Below, piece after piece: positions 16,754 through 25,140 of a DNA stretch of 64,000 bases. The notes beneath the pieces were generated by a model, which saw nothing but the letters and a program-made list of their open reading frames with translations, ran no database searches and was not told where the DNA came from. Source of the stretch: Bradyrhizobium liaoningense (GTDB taxonomy: Bacteria; Pseudomonadota; Alphaproteobacteria; Rhizobiales; Xanthobacteraceae); contig NZ_JAFCJM010000027.1 in the NCBI RefSeq assembly GCF_018130955.1, forward strand, positions 31,579-95,578, in the 5' to 3' direction. Within the stretch, counting starts at the first letter, position 1; every line of letters begins with the position of its first letter. Made by a program: the position numbers and the translations under genes.

Positions 16754-18135
16754 AAGGAATCCGTCGAGCAGTCGCCGCCGTCGAGCCTGATCTGGTGGGC
16801 CCGATAGCCGTCCGGGAAGCTCACAAAATAATCGCTGGCGAGCTCGAGGCCGCCATTGTGGCCGACATTGGCCATGACCTCGGCACCGGGCACGCCATCC
16901 GGATAGAACTGATCGTCCCAGGTCGAATAGAGCGAGTTGGTCCAGTACACCCGCTTGCCGTCGCGGCTGATCTCGACCATCTGCGGGCCTGCGGCAAACG
17001 TCTTGCCGCTCGGATGCGGCGTGCGGCGCGCAATGCCGCCGATGTGGACGGAGCCTGCGAGCTTCGGCTGCCTTGGATCGCTGACGTCGTACTGGCGCAT
17101 CTCGCCGGTGCCCCAGCACGAGACGTAGAGGAACCGGTCGTCCATCGACAGGTCGATGTCGGTGACGAGCGGCGGCACCGCGCCAAAACCTTGCAGCAGC
17201 GGCGGGAGCTGTTCCTTCGCTGCGGGCTCGGGCGGAATGGTCGCCGTCTTCTCGGCATGGAATTGTCCCCCTTTCCGCCACCAGGTCCAGATCGAGGCTT
17301 CCAGATTGGTGGTATCGACGACGACGCCGACAAAGCCGTATTCGCGCACCGGGTCATGCGCGGGCCGCACTTCGAGCGCCATCTGATGGTTGGCACCGAG
17401 GTCGATGGTCTGCACGTTGCGGCGCGCCCGCAGGTCCCAGAAATGCAGCCGGTGGCCGTATTTGTTGGACAAGAGGTCCTCGGGCACGATGCCGTTCTCG
17501 AACTGCGGCGGCAGCGCCCATTCGCTCGACACCATGTAGTCGCGTGGCAAATTCCACCAGAAATCATAATGCAGAGTCTGCGGACCGCGATCGATCTCCC
17601 ATCGGCCCAACACCTCAAAGGTCTCGCAATCCATGACGAAGATGCCGGGCGGCCCGCTGGTGCCGTCCTTGCCGCCACCACCGAGCGTACTCACATAGAT
17701 CCCGTCAGGCCCGCAATGGATGGTATGCGGCCGCGAGTAGCCGGTCTTCTTGAACACTTCCTCCGGCTCGATGATCTTGTGAATTCTCGCCTTGGTCGGA
17801 TCGGGCTTGGTATCGATGATGTAGATGCGTGAGGAGCGTAAGCCCGGGATGATGAGATAGCGCCGCTCGATGAAGGCGTGACCGGCGAGCGGGGACAAGG
17901 CCGATGAGCAGGCGTTCCAGCCGAAATGATGAAACTCGTCGCCCTTGTTGGGCATCGTCACGGTATGGACGATCCGGCTATAGGTCGGCGACCCCGGCTT
18001 GGCGTCGATCACCGCGAGCGCATCAGGCTTCGCGAAATCCGGGCTGAGCAGCAGCGTGTAGGCGAAATCTTCGGGCGGCGCCTCCATCGCAAGCTTGGGC
18101 GATGCGTGGAAGGTCGGATCTGGCCTCATTGTCAT
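16735..18135 (-). CDS. Selenium-binding protein SBP56 family / methanethiol oxidase
   Basis: A 466-residue beta-propeller protein of the SBP56 family. Bacterial members such as MtoX oxidise methanethiol to formaldehyde, H2S and H2O2. Family blocks: EFHHFGWNACSSAL near 66-79, ERRYLIIPGLRSSRIYIID, YSRPHTIHCGPDGIYVSTLG, LHYDFWWNLPRDYMVSSEW, and the C-terminal DDQFYPDGVPG. The ATG at 18135 is preceded by CGGAGG. No signal peptide is seen, unlike exported MtoX. The downstream overlapping gene encodes a membrane protein. H2S produced here could feed the persulfide and sox functions near 60 kb. Confidence 0.85.
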   Translation of the reverse strand: MTMRPDPTFHASPKLAMEAPPEDFAYTLLLSPDFAKPDALAVIDAKPGSPTYSRIVHTVTMPNKGDEFHHFGWNACSSALSPLAGHAFIERRYLIIPGLRSSRIYIIDTKPDPTKARIHKIIEPEEVFKKTGYSRPHTIHCGPDGIYVSTLGGGGKDGTSGPPGIFVMDCETFEVLGRWEIDRGPQTLHYDFWWNLPRDYMVSSEWALPPQFENGIVPEDLLSNKYGHRLHFWDLRARRNVQTIDLGANHQMALEVRPAHDPVREYGFVGVVVDTTNLEASIWTWWRKGGQFHAEKTATIPPEPAAKEQLPPLLQGFGAVPPLVTDIDLSMDDRFLYVSCWGTGEMRQYDVSDPRQPKLAGSVHIGGIARRTPHPSGKTFAAGPQMVEISRDGKRVYWTNSLYSTWDDQFYPDGVPGAEVMANVGHNGGLELASDYFVSFPDGYRAHQIRLDGGDCSTDSFCYPSV

Positions 18136-18554
18136 GGCATTGCCTCCGAGTTTGCGTCGGCAAGCGCCAACCTGGTTCGGGATAACCGGCGCAATGAATA
18201 GCTGATGACTTGATGTTTTGAGGTGCTCCACAGGCGTGGCTGGCGCGCACACAATACGTCATCGCGCGAACGCGCGATACCGGCCAATGCGCCGCATCGC
18301 CCCCGGTATCGCCTTGGCGAAGGCCGGCGGAGACACACGACGTGGGGAGATTGACGCTACACTGTCACAATCTACCTGTCGTCCTGGCGAAACCAGGACC
18401 CATTACCCCAGGGAGCAGTTGCGGCGTAAAGCCACTAACAGCGAGTCTTCGCCAAACTCCTCCCTGTGGTTATCGCGACGAGCGCAAGCGCTCGCGCGGG
18501 GGTCCCGGATCGGCGCGCTGCTCCGCGCGCTTGTCCGGGACGACGGCTCCGTCG
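18136..18554. repeat. Intergenic region holding dispersed repeat sequences
   Basis: 419 bases between the SBP56 start and the DapA-like stop. From about 18373 it carries GTCGTCCTGGCGAAACCAGG, then at 18462-18546 a second copy of the element at 15985-16060, ending in CTTGTCCGGGACGACG. An internal hairpin CGAGCGCAAGCGCTCG lies at about 18480. The first about 230 bases should hold the SBP56 promoter; no boxes were assigned and no gene is supported. Confidence 0.6.
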
Positions 18555-19487
18555 TTATTTCCCCCACCGCAACGCCATCGCGTCGCGCTCTTTCGCGAGT
18601 TCGAGCAAGCCGGCACGCGTCGCCGGATGCAGCGGCTGAAGGGGGTGGCGCACGGCGTCCGACTTGATCACGCCGCCGGCCTGCATCAGCACCTTGCAGG
18701 CGATCAGCCCGCATTGCCGGTTCTCGTAGTTGATCAGCGGCAGCCAGCGCTCATAGGCAGCCTTGGCTTCCTCGCGCTTGCCGGCGAAATAGGGATCGAT
18801 GATCTGGCGGATGCCGTCGGGATAGCCGCCCCCGGTCATCGCACCCGTGGCACCGGCGTCGAGATCGGCCATCAGCGTGATCGCCTCCTCGCCGTCCCAG
18901 GGACCTTCGATGTCCTTGCCGCCGGCCTCGATCAGGCTCCGGAGTTTTGCGGCGGCGCCGGGAACCTCGATCTTGAAATAGCGGACGTTCGATAACTCCC
19001 GCGACAGCCGCGCGAGCAGGTCGACCGACAGCGGCGTGCCGGCGACGGGCGCATCCTGGATCATGATCGGGATATTGATCGCGTCCGACAGCACCTTGAA
19101 GAATTCGACGATGCCCTTCTCGGGCACGCGGAAAGTCGCGCCGTGATAGGGCGGCATCACCATCACCATGGCGGCGCCGGCGGCCTCGGCCTGCCTGCTG
19201 CGCGCGGCGCAGACGGCCGATGAGAAATGCGTGGTGGTGACAATGACGGGAACGCGGCCGGCAACGTGCTCGAGCACGGCATGCATCACGGCTTCGCGCT
19301 CGGCATCGGTGAGCACGAATTGCTCGGAGAAGTTTGCGAGAATGCAGATGCCGTGCGAGCCGGCATCGATCATGAAATCGATGCAGCGGCGCTGGCCGTC
19401 GAGGTCGAGCTCGCCTTGCGCATTGAAAATCGTGGGGGCGACGGGGAACACACCCCGGTACGGACGTTGGGCCTTGGCTTGCGACAT
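18555..19487 (-). CDS. Dihydrodipicolinate synthase family lyase
   Basis: A 310-residue class I aldolase-like TIM barrel of the DapA/N-acetylneuraminate lyase superfamily. The Schiff-base lysine is in VRYFKIEVPG (about residue 171), and the tyrosine in MVMPPYHGATF is near 117. The GILANFSEQ loop replaces the usual G-T-T-GE motif (ILANFSEQFVLTD), so this is not DapA itself; a 2-keto-3-deoxy sugar acid or similar lyase/dehydratase is likely. The ATG at 19487 has GGAGAG upstream. It stands alone between repeats and a chemoreceptor. Confidence 0.85.
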   Translation of the reverse strand: MSQAKAQRPYRGVFPVAPTIFNAQGELDLDGQRRCIDFMIDAGSHGICILANFSEQFVLTDAEREAVMHAVLEHVAGRVPVIVTTTHFSSAVCAARSRQAEAAGAAMVMVMPPYHGATFRVPEKGIVEFFKVLSDAINIPIMIQDAPVAGTPLSVDLLARLSRELSNVRYFKIEVPGAAAKLRSLIEAGGKDIEGPWDGEEAITLMADLDAGATGAMTGGGYPDGIRQIIDPYFAGKREEAKAAYERWLPLINYENRQCGLIACKVLMQAGGVIKSDAVRHPLQPLHPATRAGLLELAKERDAMALRWGK

Positions 19488-19594
19488 CGAACTCTCCGGA
19501 ACGGCACTAAAGTGCGAATGCAGTAGCACCGTCACGGGCACAGCGGCAATGCCGACCGCACCGCGGCAAAATTTGAGGTGTCTGAGGTGATCGA

Positions 19595-21691
19595 TTAAGC
19601 CGCGCGGACCGTTCCCAAAAAGCCTTCGACGGCGACGCGCAGGCGGTCGGCGTCGTCGGACATCTTCTTCACGGATTCGAACAGCACGGTGCCGGCATTG
19701 CCGGTCTCGCGGTTGAGGCTCGCGACGCTGCCGATGGTGTCGGTCACCTCGCGGGTGCCCTGGGCCGCCTGCTGGAAGTTGCGCGAGATCTCGGTGGTGG
19801 CCGCGCGCTGCTCTTCCACAGCGGCGGCGATCGCCGTCATCTTCTCGTCGATGCCGCCGATGGAACCGCCGATCGAGCGGATGGCGGCGACCGCCTGCCC
19901 CGTGGCGGCCTGGATTTCGGCAACCTGGCGCGTGATGTCCTCGGTCGCGTTCGCGGTCTGCGCGGCGAGGTTCTTGACCTCGCCCGCGACCACGGCAAAT
20001 CCGCGGCCGGCCTCGCCGGCACGCGCCGCCTCGATGGTGGCGTTCAGCGCCAACAGGTTGGTCTGCCCCGCGATGGCATTGATCATCTTCACGACCTCGC
20101 TGATACGCGCCGCAGTGTGGTCGAGGATCTCGACCGTTGCGTTGGTCTGTTCGGCCTGGGCGACCGCCTCGCGCGCCTCGCGGGCGCTGGCCTGCACCTG
20201 GGCCGAGATTTCGCCGACGGAGGCCGAGAGCTCTTCGGTGGCAGCCGCGATGGTCTCGAGATTGTTGGTGGCGTGTTCGGCCGCGGCGGACACTGCCGCG
20301 GTCTGGCTGCTCGATTCCGACACCAGCGAGCGGACCCCGGTTGCGGTGGCATCGAGCTCCCTGGCGGAGGCGGCGACGCTCTGGATCACCGCCTTCACGG
20401 TGTCGTCGAACTCGCGGCAGGCGGTGTCGACCGAGCCTGACCGCGCAAGCTGGAGCGCCTGCTGCGATTCGCGCTCCCGTCCCAGCCGCTCCGCCGTCGC
20501 CGCACTGTCGCGCAGGCCTTCGAGCGCCGCGGCCATCGTGCCGAACTCGTCGGGATACCTTGTTTGTGGGACCGGCGTCACATAATCGCGCGCGCCGATG
20601 CGCGCGATCGCGCCCATGAGCGACTGGACCGGCTTCATCAGGCGGTTGCGCACCACGAACACGCCGGCCAGCGTCACCGCCAAAGCGAGGAGAAAGCCGA
20701 GCGACTGCACGATGAGATTGGTCAGTGCCTTCTCCTGCACCGCCTCGGCGCGCGAGATCGACTGGTCCAGCGCTGTGGTGGCGACGGCCACGATCTGCGC
20801 GAAGGGCGACTGGCACAGCGCGTTCCATTCCGAGGCCGGCATCGCGGGACGGCCGCTACCATCAAGGTCCTTCGTCACCTGACCGATCTGCTTGAGCACG
20901 CCGTCCGTCTTGGCGCGCGCCTCCTTGGCCCTGGAGGCGAGGTCCGCGGCGACGTCGGGCGCCGCCAGAAGCTCGTCCATGCCGGTCCAGCCGGCGGTGA
21001 CGATGCCGTTCCAGTTCGCGAGTGCCTGCTTCTGGGTCTCGTCGAGCGGCTTGCTGGTATTGACGTTCGGGCGCAGCGCCGAGCACTGGATGCCGTAACG
21101 GTCGCGCACCTGCCAGGCCAGGCGGCGGACCTGGATCATCCGGGCAATGAAGGGATCGTTCATCCAGGCGCGATTGGAGACGGCGGTCGACGCCAGGTTC
21201 GCTGTCTCAATCACCTTGGTGACGGCGTCGTACCAGGCGCCGGTGCGGTCAATCTTGCGCTCGGCGCGGGGACGCTTGGCCTCGTCGTAGAACAGGGTGA
21301 ACTGCGGCGCGGCCTCGCTCCAGCGCTGCTTCAGCGCGGTCGCAAGCTCATCGCGGCGCGCGAATTCGACCGTGCCCATCGCAGCCGCAATGGCCTCAAA
21401 CCCGGCCTGCTCGGCCTTTTCGGCGGCGCTGAGCTTGGCGTGTGGATCGTCCTCGCCGAGCAGCGCGCTCTGCGCATCGCCGCGATTGGTGCGCAGCGAC
21501 AGCACCCCCTGGAAGATCGCCTTGTCGGCGGCTGCCAGCCGTCCGGTCTCCAGACTGTCATGGTAGCGGCCAAAAGCCCCGACCATCTGGACCGCGGTGC
21601 TGATGAGCGCGCCCGCGGCCAGAAGGGCCATCAGCACCAGCAGGAGATTGCTTACTGATTTCTTAAACATCGACATCGGCAGAAGACCCAT
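19595..21691 (-). CDS. Methyl-accepting chemotaxis protein
   Basis: A membrane chemoreceptor of about 698 residues. TM1 (NLLLVLMALLAAGALIST) is at the N-terminus, then a large periplasmic helical sensor with TM2 (IVQSLGFLLALAVTLAGVFVV) near 340. A HAMP domain around 365-415 is followed by a long coiled coil. The hairpin tip around GEAGRGFAVVAGEVKNLA is the CheA/CheW contact region. No che genes are nearby, so it acts with a remote array. Starts at 21691, 21676 and 21670 are all possible; none has a strong ribosome site. Ligand unknown. Confidence 0.93.
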   Translation of the reverse strand: MGLLPMSMFKKSVSNLLLVLMALLAAGALISTAVQMVGAFGRYHDSLETGRLAAADKAIFQGVLSLRTNRGDAQSALLGEDDPHAKLSAAEKAEQAGFEAIAAAMGTVEFARRDELATALKQRWSEAAPQFTLFYDEAKRPRAERKIDRTGAWYDAVTKVIETANLASTAVSNRAWMNDPFIARMIQVRRLAWQVRDRYGIQCSALRPNVNTSKPLDETQKQALANWNGIVTAGWTGMDELLAAPDVAADLASRAKEARAKTDGVLKQIGQVTKDLDGSGRPAMPASEWNALCQSPFAQIVAVATTALDQSISRAEAVQEKALTNLIVQSLGFLLALAVTLAGVFVVRNRLMKPVQSLMGAIARIGARDYVTPVPQTRYPDEFGTMAAALEGLRDSAATAERLGRERESQQALQLARSGSVDTACREFDDTVKAVIQSVAASARELDATATGVRSLVSESSSQTAAVSAAAEHATNNLETIAAATEELSASVGEISAQVQASAREAREAVAQAEQTNATVEILDHTAARISEVVKMINAIAGQTNLLALNATIEAARAGEAGRGFAVVAGEVKNLAAQTANATEDITRQVAEIQAATGQAVAAIRSIGGSIGGIDEKMTAIAAAVEEQRAATTEISRNFQQAAQGTREVTDTIGSVASLNRETGNAGTVLFESVKKMSDDADRLRVAVEGFLGTVRAA

Positions 21692-21779
21692 TTTCGAGGG
21701 GCTACTGTGCCGGGCACCTGCCAATGTTCCGTTAAGGTTTAATCAAATTTGCCGCGACCCGGCGTATCCGGGCTGCAGC

Positions 21780-22979
21780 CTAGTGTCGACTTGGCTCGAG
21801 CTTCTTCGCCGCGGCGATATCGGCGTCACCGCCGGCCACATCACCCTTCTCCCGCTTGGCCATGCCGCGCCAATGGAGTGCGAGCGCATAGGTCGGCAAC
21901 AACTGGAGCGCCTTGTCATAATCCGCAATGGCGCGATCGAGATCGTGCTTGTCCTGGAGGACGCGACCACGGCCGTAATAGGCCTTGACGAATTCCGGCT
22001 CGCGTCGGATCGCCTCGTCGAAGTCGGCAATCGCACGATCAAGATCGCCCTTGTCGCGATACGCGAGGCCGCGGTTGTTCAGCGCGTGGACCTGATCGGG
22101 ATCAAGACGGAGCGCTTCGCTGTAGTCCGCAATGCTGCGATCGAGATTCCCCTTGATCTGGTAGGCGAGGCCACGGTTGGTCAGGCTGACCACGTCGCCG
22201 GGACTAAACCGGATAGCCTCGTCGAAGTCGGGGATTGCACGGTCCGGCTCACGCTTCATCATGAAGGCGCTGCCGCGATTGTAGAAGGCGTGGGACGATC
22301 TTGGATTGATGCGAATGGCCTCGTTGTAGTCGGCAATGGCACGGTCTTGATCGCCCCTGGCGCCGTAGACGCTGCCGCGGCTCTCATAGGCACTGCCATA
22401 GGCCGGATCGATCCGAATGGCTTCGTCATAGTCGGCAAGCGCGTGATCGAGATCGCCCTTCGCTTGATAGGCCTTGCCGCGGTTGGCGATCGCCATGGCG
22501 TATTTGGGATTGAGCCGGATCGCCGTCTCGTAGTCGGCGAGCGCCTGATCGGGATCGCCATGCATCAGGTGGATCGTGCCGCGATTGTTGACCGCTTCGG
22601 CATCCGTGGGATCGAGGCGAACGGCCTGCTTGAAGTCCGCCAGCGCATGATCGAGGTCGCCCTTCAGCCGAAAGAGATTGCCGCGGCCGTTGAAGGCCGA
22701 GCCGAAGGTGGGATCGGTGAGAATCGACTGGTCGAAATCCCCGCGTGCACGATCGAGGTCGCCGCTCATCGAACGGGCGACGCCGCGGTTGAACAGAGCA
22801 ACCGCGAGATCCCTGCCTGTGAAGGCGCCGGCATCGATCGCCTTGGTGCAGGTGGAAATCTGCTCGCCGAGCGGGCGGTCGGTTTCGCCGAGGCATTTCA
22901 CCTCGCGCGCGCCAGCCTGGTTCACCGTGGCCGCCAGTGCGGCCACCACGATCAAACCCGTCATCCGGAACAGCGACAT
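21780..22979 (-). CDS. Exported tetratricopeptide-repeat protein
   Basis: A 399-residue protein. A signal peptide of about 23 residues (MSLFRMTGLIVVAALAATVNQAGA) precedes a short region with two cysteines. About nine to ten near-perfect 34-residue TPR units follow, each with the pattern NRG..Y...GD.D.A..D...A...P. The repeats form a scaffold for protein binding in the periplasm. I chose the ATG at 22979, since earlier residues of the frame are not signal-like. The final unit ends KREKGDVAGGDADIAAAKKL. The partner is unknown. Confidence 0.88.
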   Translation of the reverse strand: MSLFRMTGLIVVAALAATVNQAGAREVKCLGETDRPLGEQISTCTKAIDAGAFTGRDLAVALFNRGVARSMSGDLDRARGDFDQSILTDPTFGSAFNGRGNLFRLKGDLDHALADFKQAVRLDPTDAEAVNNRGTIHLMHGDPDQALADYETAIRLNPKYAMAIANRGKAYQAKGDLDHALADYDEAIRIDPAYGSAYESRGSVYGARGDQDRAIADYNEAIRINPRSSHAFYNRGSAFMMKREPDRAIPDFDEAIRFSPGDVVSLTNRGLAYQIKGNLDRSIADYSEALRLDPDQVHALNNRGLAYRDKGDLDRAIADFDEAIRREPEFVKAYYGRGRVLQDKHDLDRAIADYDKALQLLPTYALALHWRGMAKREKGDVAGGDADIAAAKKLEPSRH

Positions 22980-23007
22980 TGGCCTACCCAAACTGGATGC
23001 CAATTTG

Positions 23008-23018
23008 TCGCATGCGAA
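23008..23018. promoter_or_regulatory. Possible second MarR site upstream of the TPR gene
   Basis: TCGCATGCGAA matches 11 bases of the centre of the palindrome at 24333-24350. It lies 29 bases before the TPR gene start. This is an inferred half-conserved operator. Confidence 0.3.
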
Positions 23019-23087
23019 GATGACCGCGTTCAAGCGGCCGGGACGAACGAATATCCCGACCGGCCTGTCGCCGCTCCGAACAGCCGG

Positions 23088-23858
23088 TCAGGCGACCTTG
23101 GTGAAATCCGGCGCCCGTCGCTCGGCGAAGGCCATGAACGCCTCGCGCGCCTCGGCGGTGCGCAGGCGCTGGGCGAACTGCTCGCCCTCGGCGGTCATCT
23201 GCGCGACCAGCGCCTCGCCATTGCGCATCAGGCGCTTTGTGGCGACCAGCGCGCCGGCGGGTTGCCTGGCAAGGCGGGTCGCGAGCGCGGTCGCTTCCGC
23301 ATCGAGCTTGTCCAGCGGTACGACCCGGTTGGCGAGGCCCCATTCGAGGGCCGTCTTGGCCGGCACGGTTTCGCCGAGCGCGAACATCTCGTAGGCGCGG
23401 GCGTGTCCGATCCGCGTCGGCATAAGGAGACTCGAGGCGGCCTCCGGCACCAGCGCGAGACTGACGAACGGCGTCGAGAGCTGCGCATTATCGGCGAGCA
23501 CGACGAGGTCGCAGTGCAGGAGCATGGTGGTGCCGACGCCGACCGCGCGGCCCTGCACGGCCGCGACCAGCGGCCGCGTGCAGCGCGCCAGCGACTGGAT
23601 GAAGCGGATGACGTTGCGGCTGCCTTCAGACTTGCCGGTCGCCACGGCCGCGAACTCACCGACGTCGTTGCCAGCGGTGAACATGTCGCCCTCGCCCCGG
23701 ATCAACAGCACGCGCACCGACGGATCGAACTCGGTGGATTCGATCGTGTCGGCGAGCTTGCCGTACATCGCGTCCGTCAACGCGTTCTTCTTGTCGGGAC
23801 GCGCGAGCGTCAGGGTCAGGATTCCGGCGGTGTTCTCGATCCGGACATGGTCGGTCAT
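23088..23858 (-). CDS. Enoyl-CoA hydratase/isomerase family protein
   Basis: A 256-residue crotonase-fold enzyme, typically adding water to 2-enoyl-CoA. Oxyanion-hole segments: ALTDAMYGKLADTI and GEGDMFTAGNDVGEF near 60-75, then VQGRAVGVGTTMLLHCDLVV near 105-124. The usual catalytic glutamates are not obvious (TMLLHCD and the FVSLALVPEAASS region), so isomerase or other activity is possible. The ATG at 23858 has GAGGAG 8 bases upstream. It follows marR by 14 bases, forming a two-gene operon under that regulator. Confidence 0.9.
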   Translation of the reverse strand: MTDHVRIENTAGILTLTLARPDKKNALTDAMYGKLADTIESTEFDPSVRVLLIRGEGDMFTAGNDVGEFAAVATGKSEGSRNVIRFIQSLARCTRPLVAAVQGRAVGVGTTMLLHCDLVVLADNAQLSTPFVSLALVPEAASSLLMPTRIGHARAYEMFALGETVPAKTALEWGLANRVVPLDKLDAEATALATRLARQPAGALVATKRLMRNGEALVAQMTAEGEQFAQRLRTAEAREAFMAFAERRAPDFTKVA

Positions 23859-23872
23859 TGCAAAACTCCTCT

Positions 23873-24319
23873 TCAATCGTCGTCTCTTGAAAATTCTCTT
23901 GGAAACTTGGTTTGAATGCTCGTCAGCCAGCGCGCGACGATGTCGATCTCATCAGCCGTAAATCCGTCTGTCAGCGCCGCATTGACCTCCGCCGCGGCCG
24001 TCTTTGCCTGCGTCAACGCCGCACGGCCCTTGGCCGTGAGCCAGATGCGGAAGGCGCGGCCGTCCTCGCGATCGGCGCGCCGATCGACGAGACGCGCGGC
24101 GGTCATCCGGTCGACAAGGCCGGAAATGCCTGCAGGCCCGAGATCGAGCGCAGCGCCCGCCTCGCCCATCAGGATGCCGTCCTGCCTGCCGAGGATGAAC
24201 AGCAAACCCGCCTGCGCCGGCGTCACCTCGCTCGTCGGCTGGGCCGCCATCCAGCGCTGCAGCCGCCGCTGCGCGACGCTGAGCAGATAGATCAACCGAT
24301 GGTGTTTTGCCGCGCTCAC
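23873..24319 (-). CDS. MarR family transcriptional regulator
   Basis: A 148-residue winged-helix regulator. The core reads PAQAGLLFILGRQDGILMGE, then AGAALDLGPAGISGLVDRMTAARLVDRRADREDGRAFRI with the wing DREDGR typical of MarR. Start is the GTG at 24319. It precedes the enoyl-CoA hydratase gene and is itself preceded, 13 bases upstream, by a perfect palindrome that is the probable operator. This suggests autorepression relieved by an aromatic or acyl-CoA ligand. Confidence 0.92.
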   Translation of the reverse strand: MSAAKHHRLIYLLSVAQRRLQRWMAAQPTSEVTPAQAGLLFILGRQDGILMGEAGAALDLGPAGISGLVDRMTAARLVDRRADREDGRAFRIWLTAKGRAALTQAKTAAAEVNAALTDGFTADEIDIVARWLTSIQTKFPREFSRDDD

Positions 24320-24332
24320 GCCGCGGTCGATT

Positions 24333-24350
24333 TATTTCGCATGCGAAATA
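24333..24350. promoter_or_regulatory. Perfect 18-bp palindrome, probable MarR operator
   Basis: TATTTCGCATGCGAAATA is exactly self-complementary and lies between the tetR stop and the marR GTG. Its length and position fit a MarR-dimer operator for the marR-enoyl-CoA hydratase operon. Confidence 0.65.
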
Positions 24351-24390
24351 GATAGCCTGACAGGACGGGCTTGTCCACCCCCGATGACGT

Positions 24391-25050
24391 TCACGCAGGC
24401 GTGACGCGGCAGCCGTCGAGAAACAGCGCCGCCACCGTTCGGACGCGCCGCTCGATCTCCCTGCGTGACGGCAGCGGAACACCGCCATAGATCGCCGCGC
24501 GCTGCGGCGCGGAGGCGACCATGCCGATCAGCATCCCGGCGGCCTCCTCGGCATTGTCGAGCCTGATGCGCTCGCGCTTGACCTGGACGCGCAGCCAGCG
24601 CGCCAGCGCAGCCAGCGTGCGGGCGATGCCGTTGCGATAGAACGCGGCGGCGAGATCGGGAAAACCGGCGGATTCCTGCAGCACGATGCGCTGGAGCGCC
24701 ACCACGTCGGGATCGAGCGCGATGTCGGCGCAGGCGAGCAATGCCGCACGAAGTCCCTCCTCGATGTCGGTATGGTCGATGCCGCGCAGCTGCACGTCGG
24801 AGAGTTCGCGGTCGAGCCGATCGGCCACCATGGCCTCGAACAGCGCGGCCTTGTTCGGAAACAGCCGATACAGGGTCTTGGTCGAGATGCCGGCGCCGCG
24901 CGCCAGTTCTTCGGTGCTGGTCGCGGCAAAACCGTTGGCGGCAAAAGCGTGCCGCGCGATGTCGAAGACGATCTTGCGCGTCTCCTCGTCGCTGCGCAGT
25001 TGCGGCCGTCCGCGGGGGCGGGTTTCCGTGGAAGATTTTTCCTGAGCCAT
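24391..25050 (-). CDS. TetR family transcriptional regulator
   Basis: A 219-residue regulator. The N-terminal HTH has FAATSTEELARGAGISTKTLYRLFPNKAAL at about 38-68 in the usual TetR position. The C-terminal helical ligand domain has LARWLRVQVKRERIRLDNAEEAAGMLIGM. The ATG at 25050 lies 90 bases from the divergent EmrA-type gene, so it should repress that pump operon. Confidence 0.93.
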   Translation of the reverse strand: MAQEKSSTETRPRGRPQLRSDEETRKIVFDIARHAFAANGFAATSTEELARGAGISTKTLYRLFPNKAALFEAMVADRLDRELSDVQLRGIDHTDIEEGLRAALLACADIALDPDVVALQRIVLQESAGFPDLAAAFYRNGIARTLAALARWLRVQVKRERIRLDNAEEAAGMLIGMVASAPQRAAIYGGVPLPSRREIERRVRTVAALFLDGCRVTPA

Positions 25051-25065
25051 GCCGTTACATGATGC

Positions 25066-25122
25066 CTGTCATTCCATTGACAGTTCTGAAGTTAGCCCTA
25101 TTTTGGAAATCGTCAAGTTTCC
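25066..25122. promoter_or_regulatory. Two inverted repeats in the tetR-emrA divergent region
   Basis: CTGTCA-N6-TGACAG at 25066-25083 and GGAAA-N8-TTTCC at 25105-25122 both lie in the 90-base spacer. Either could be the TetR operator; the second is closer to the pump gene start. Confidence 0.4.
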
Positions 25123-25140
25123 TAATTCAGGGAGCCGGCC

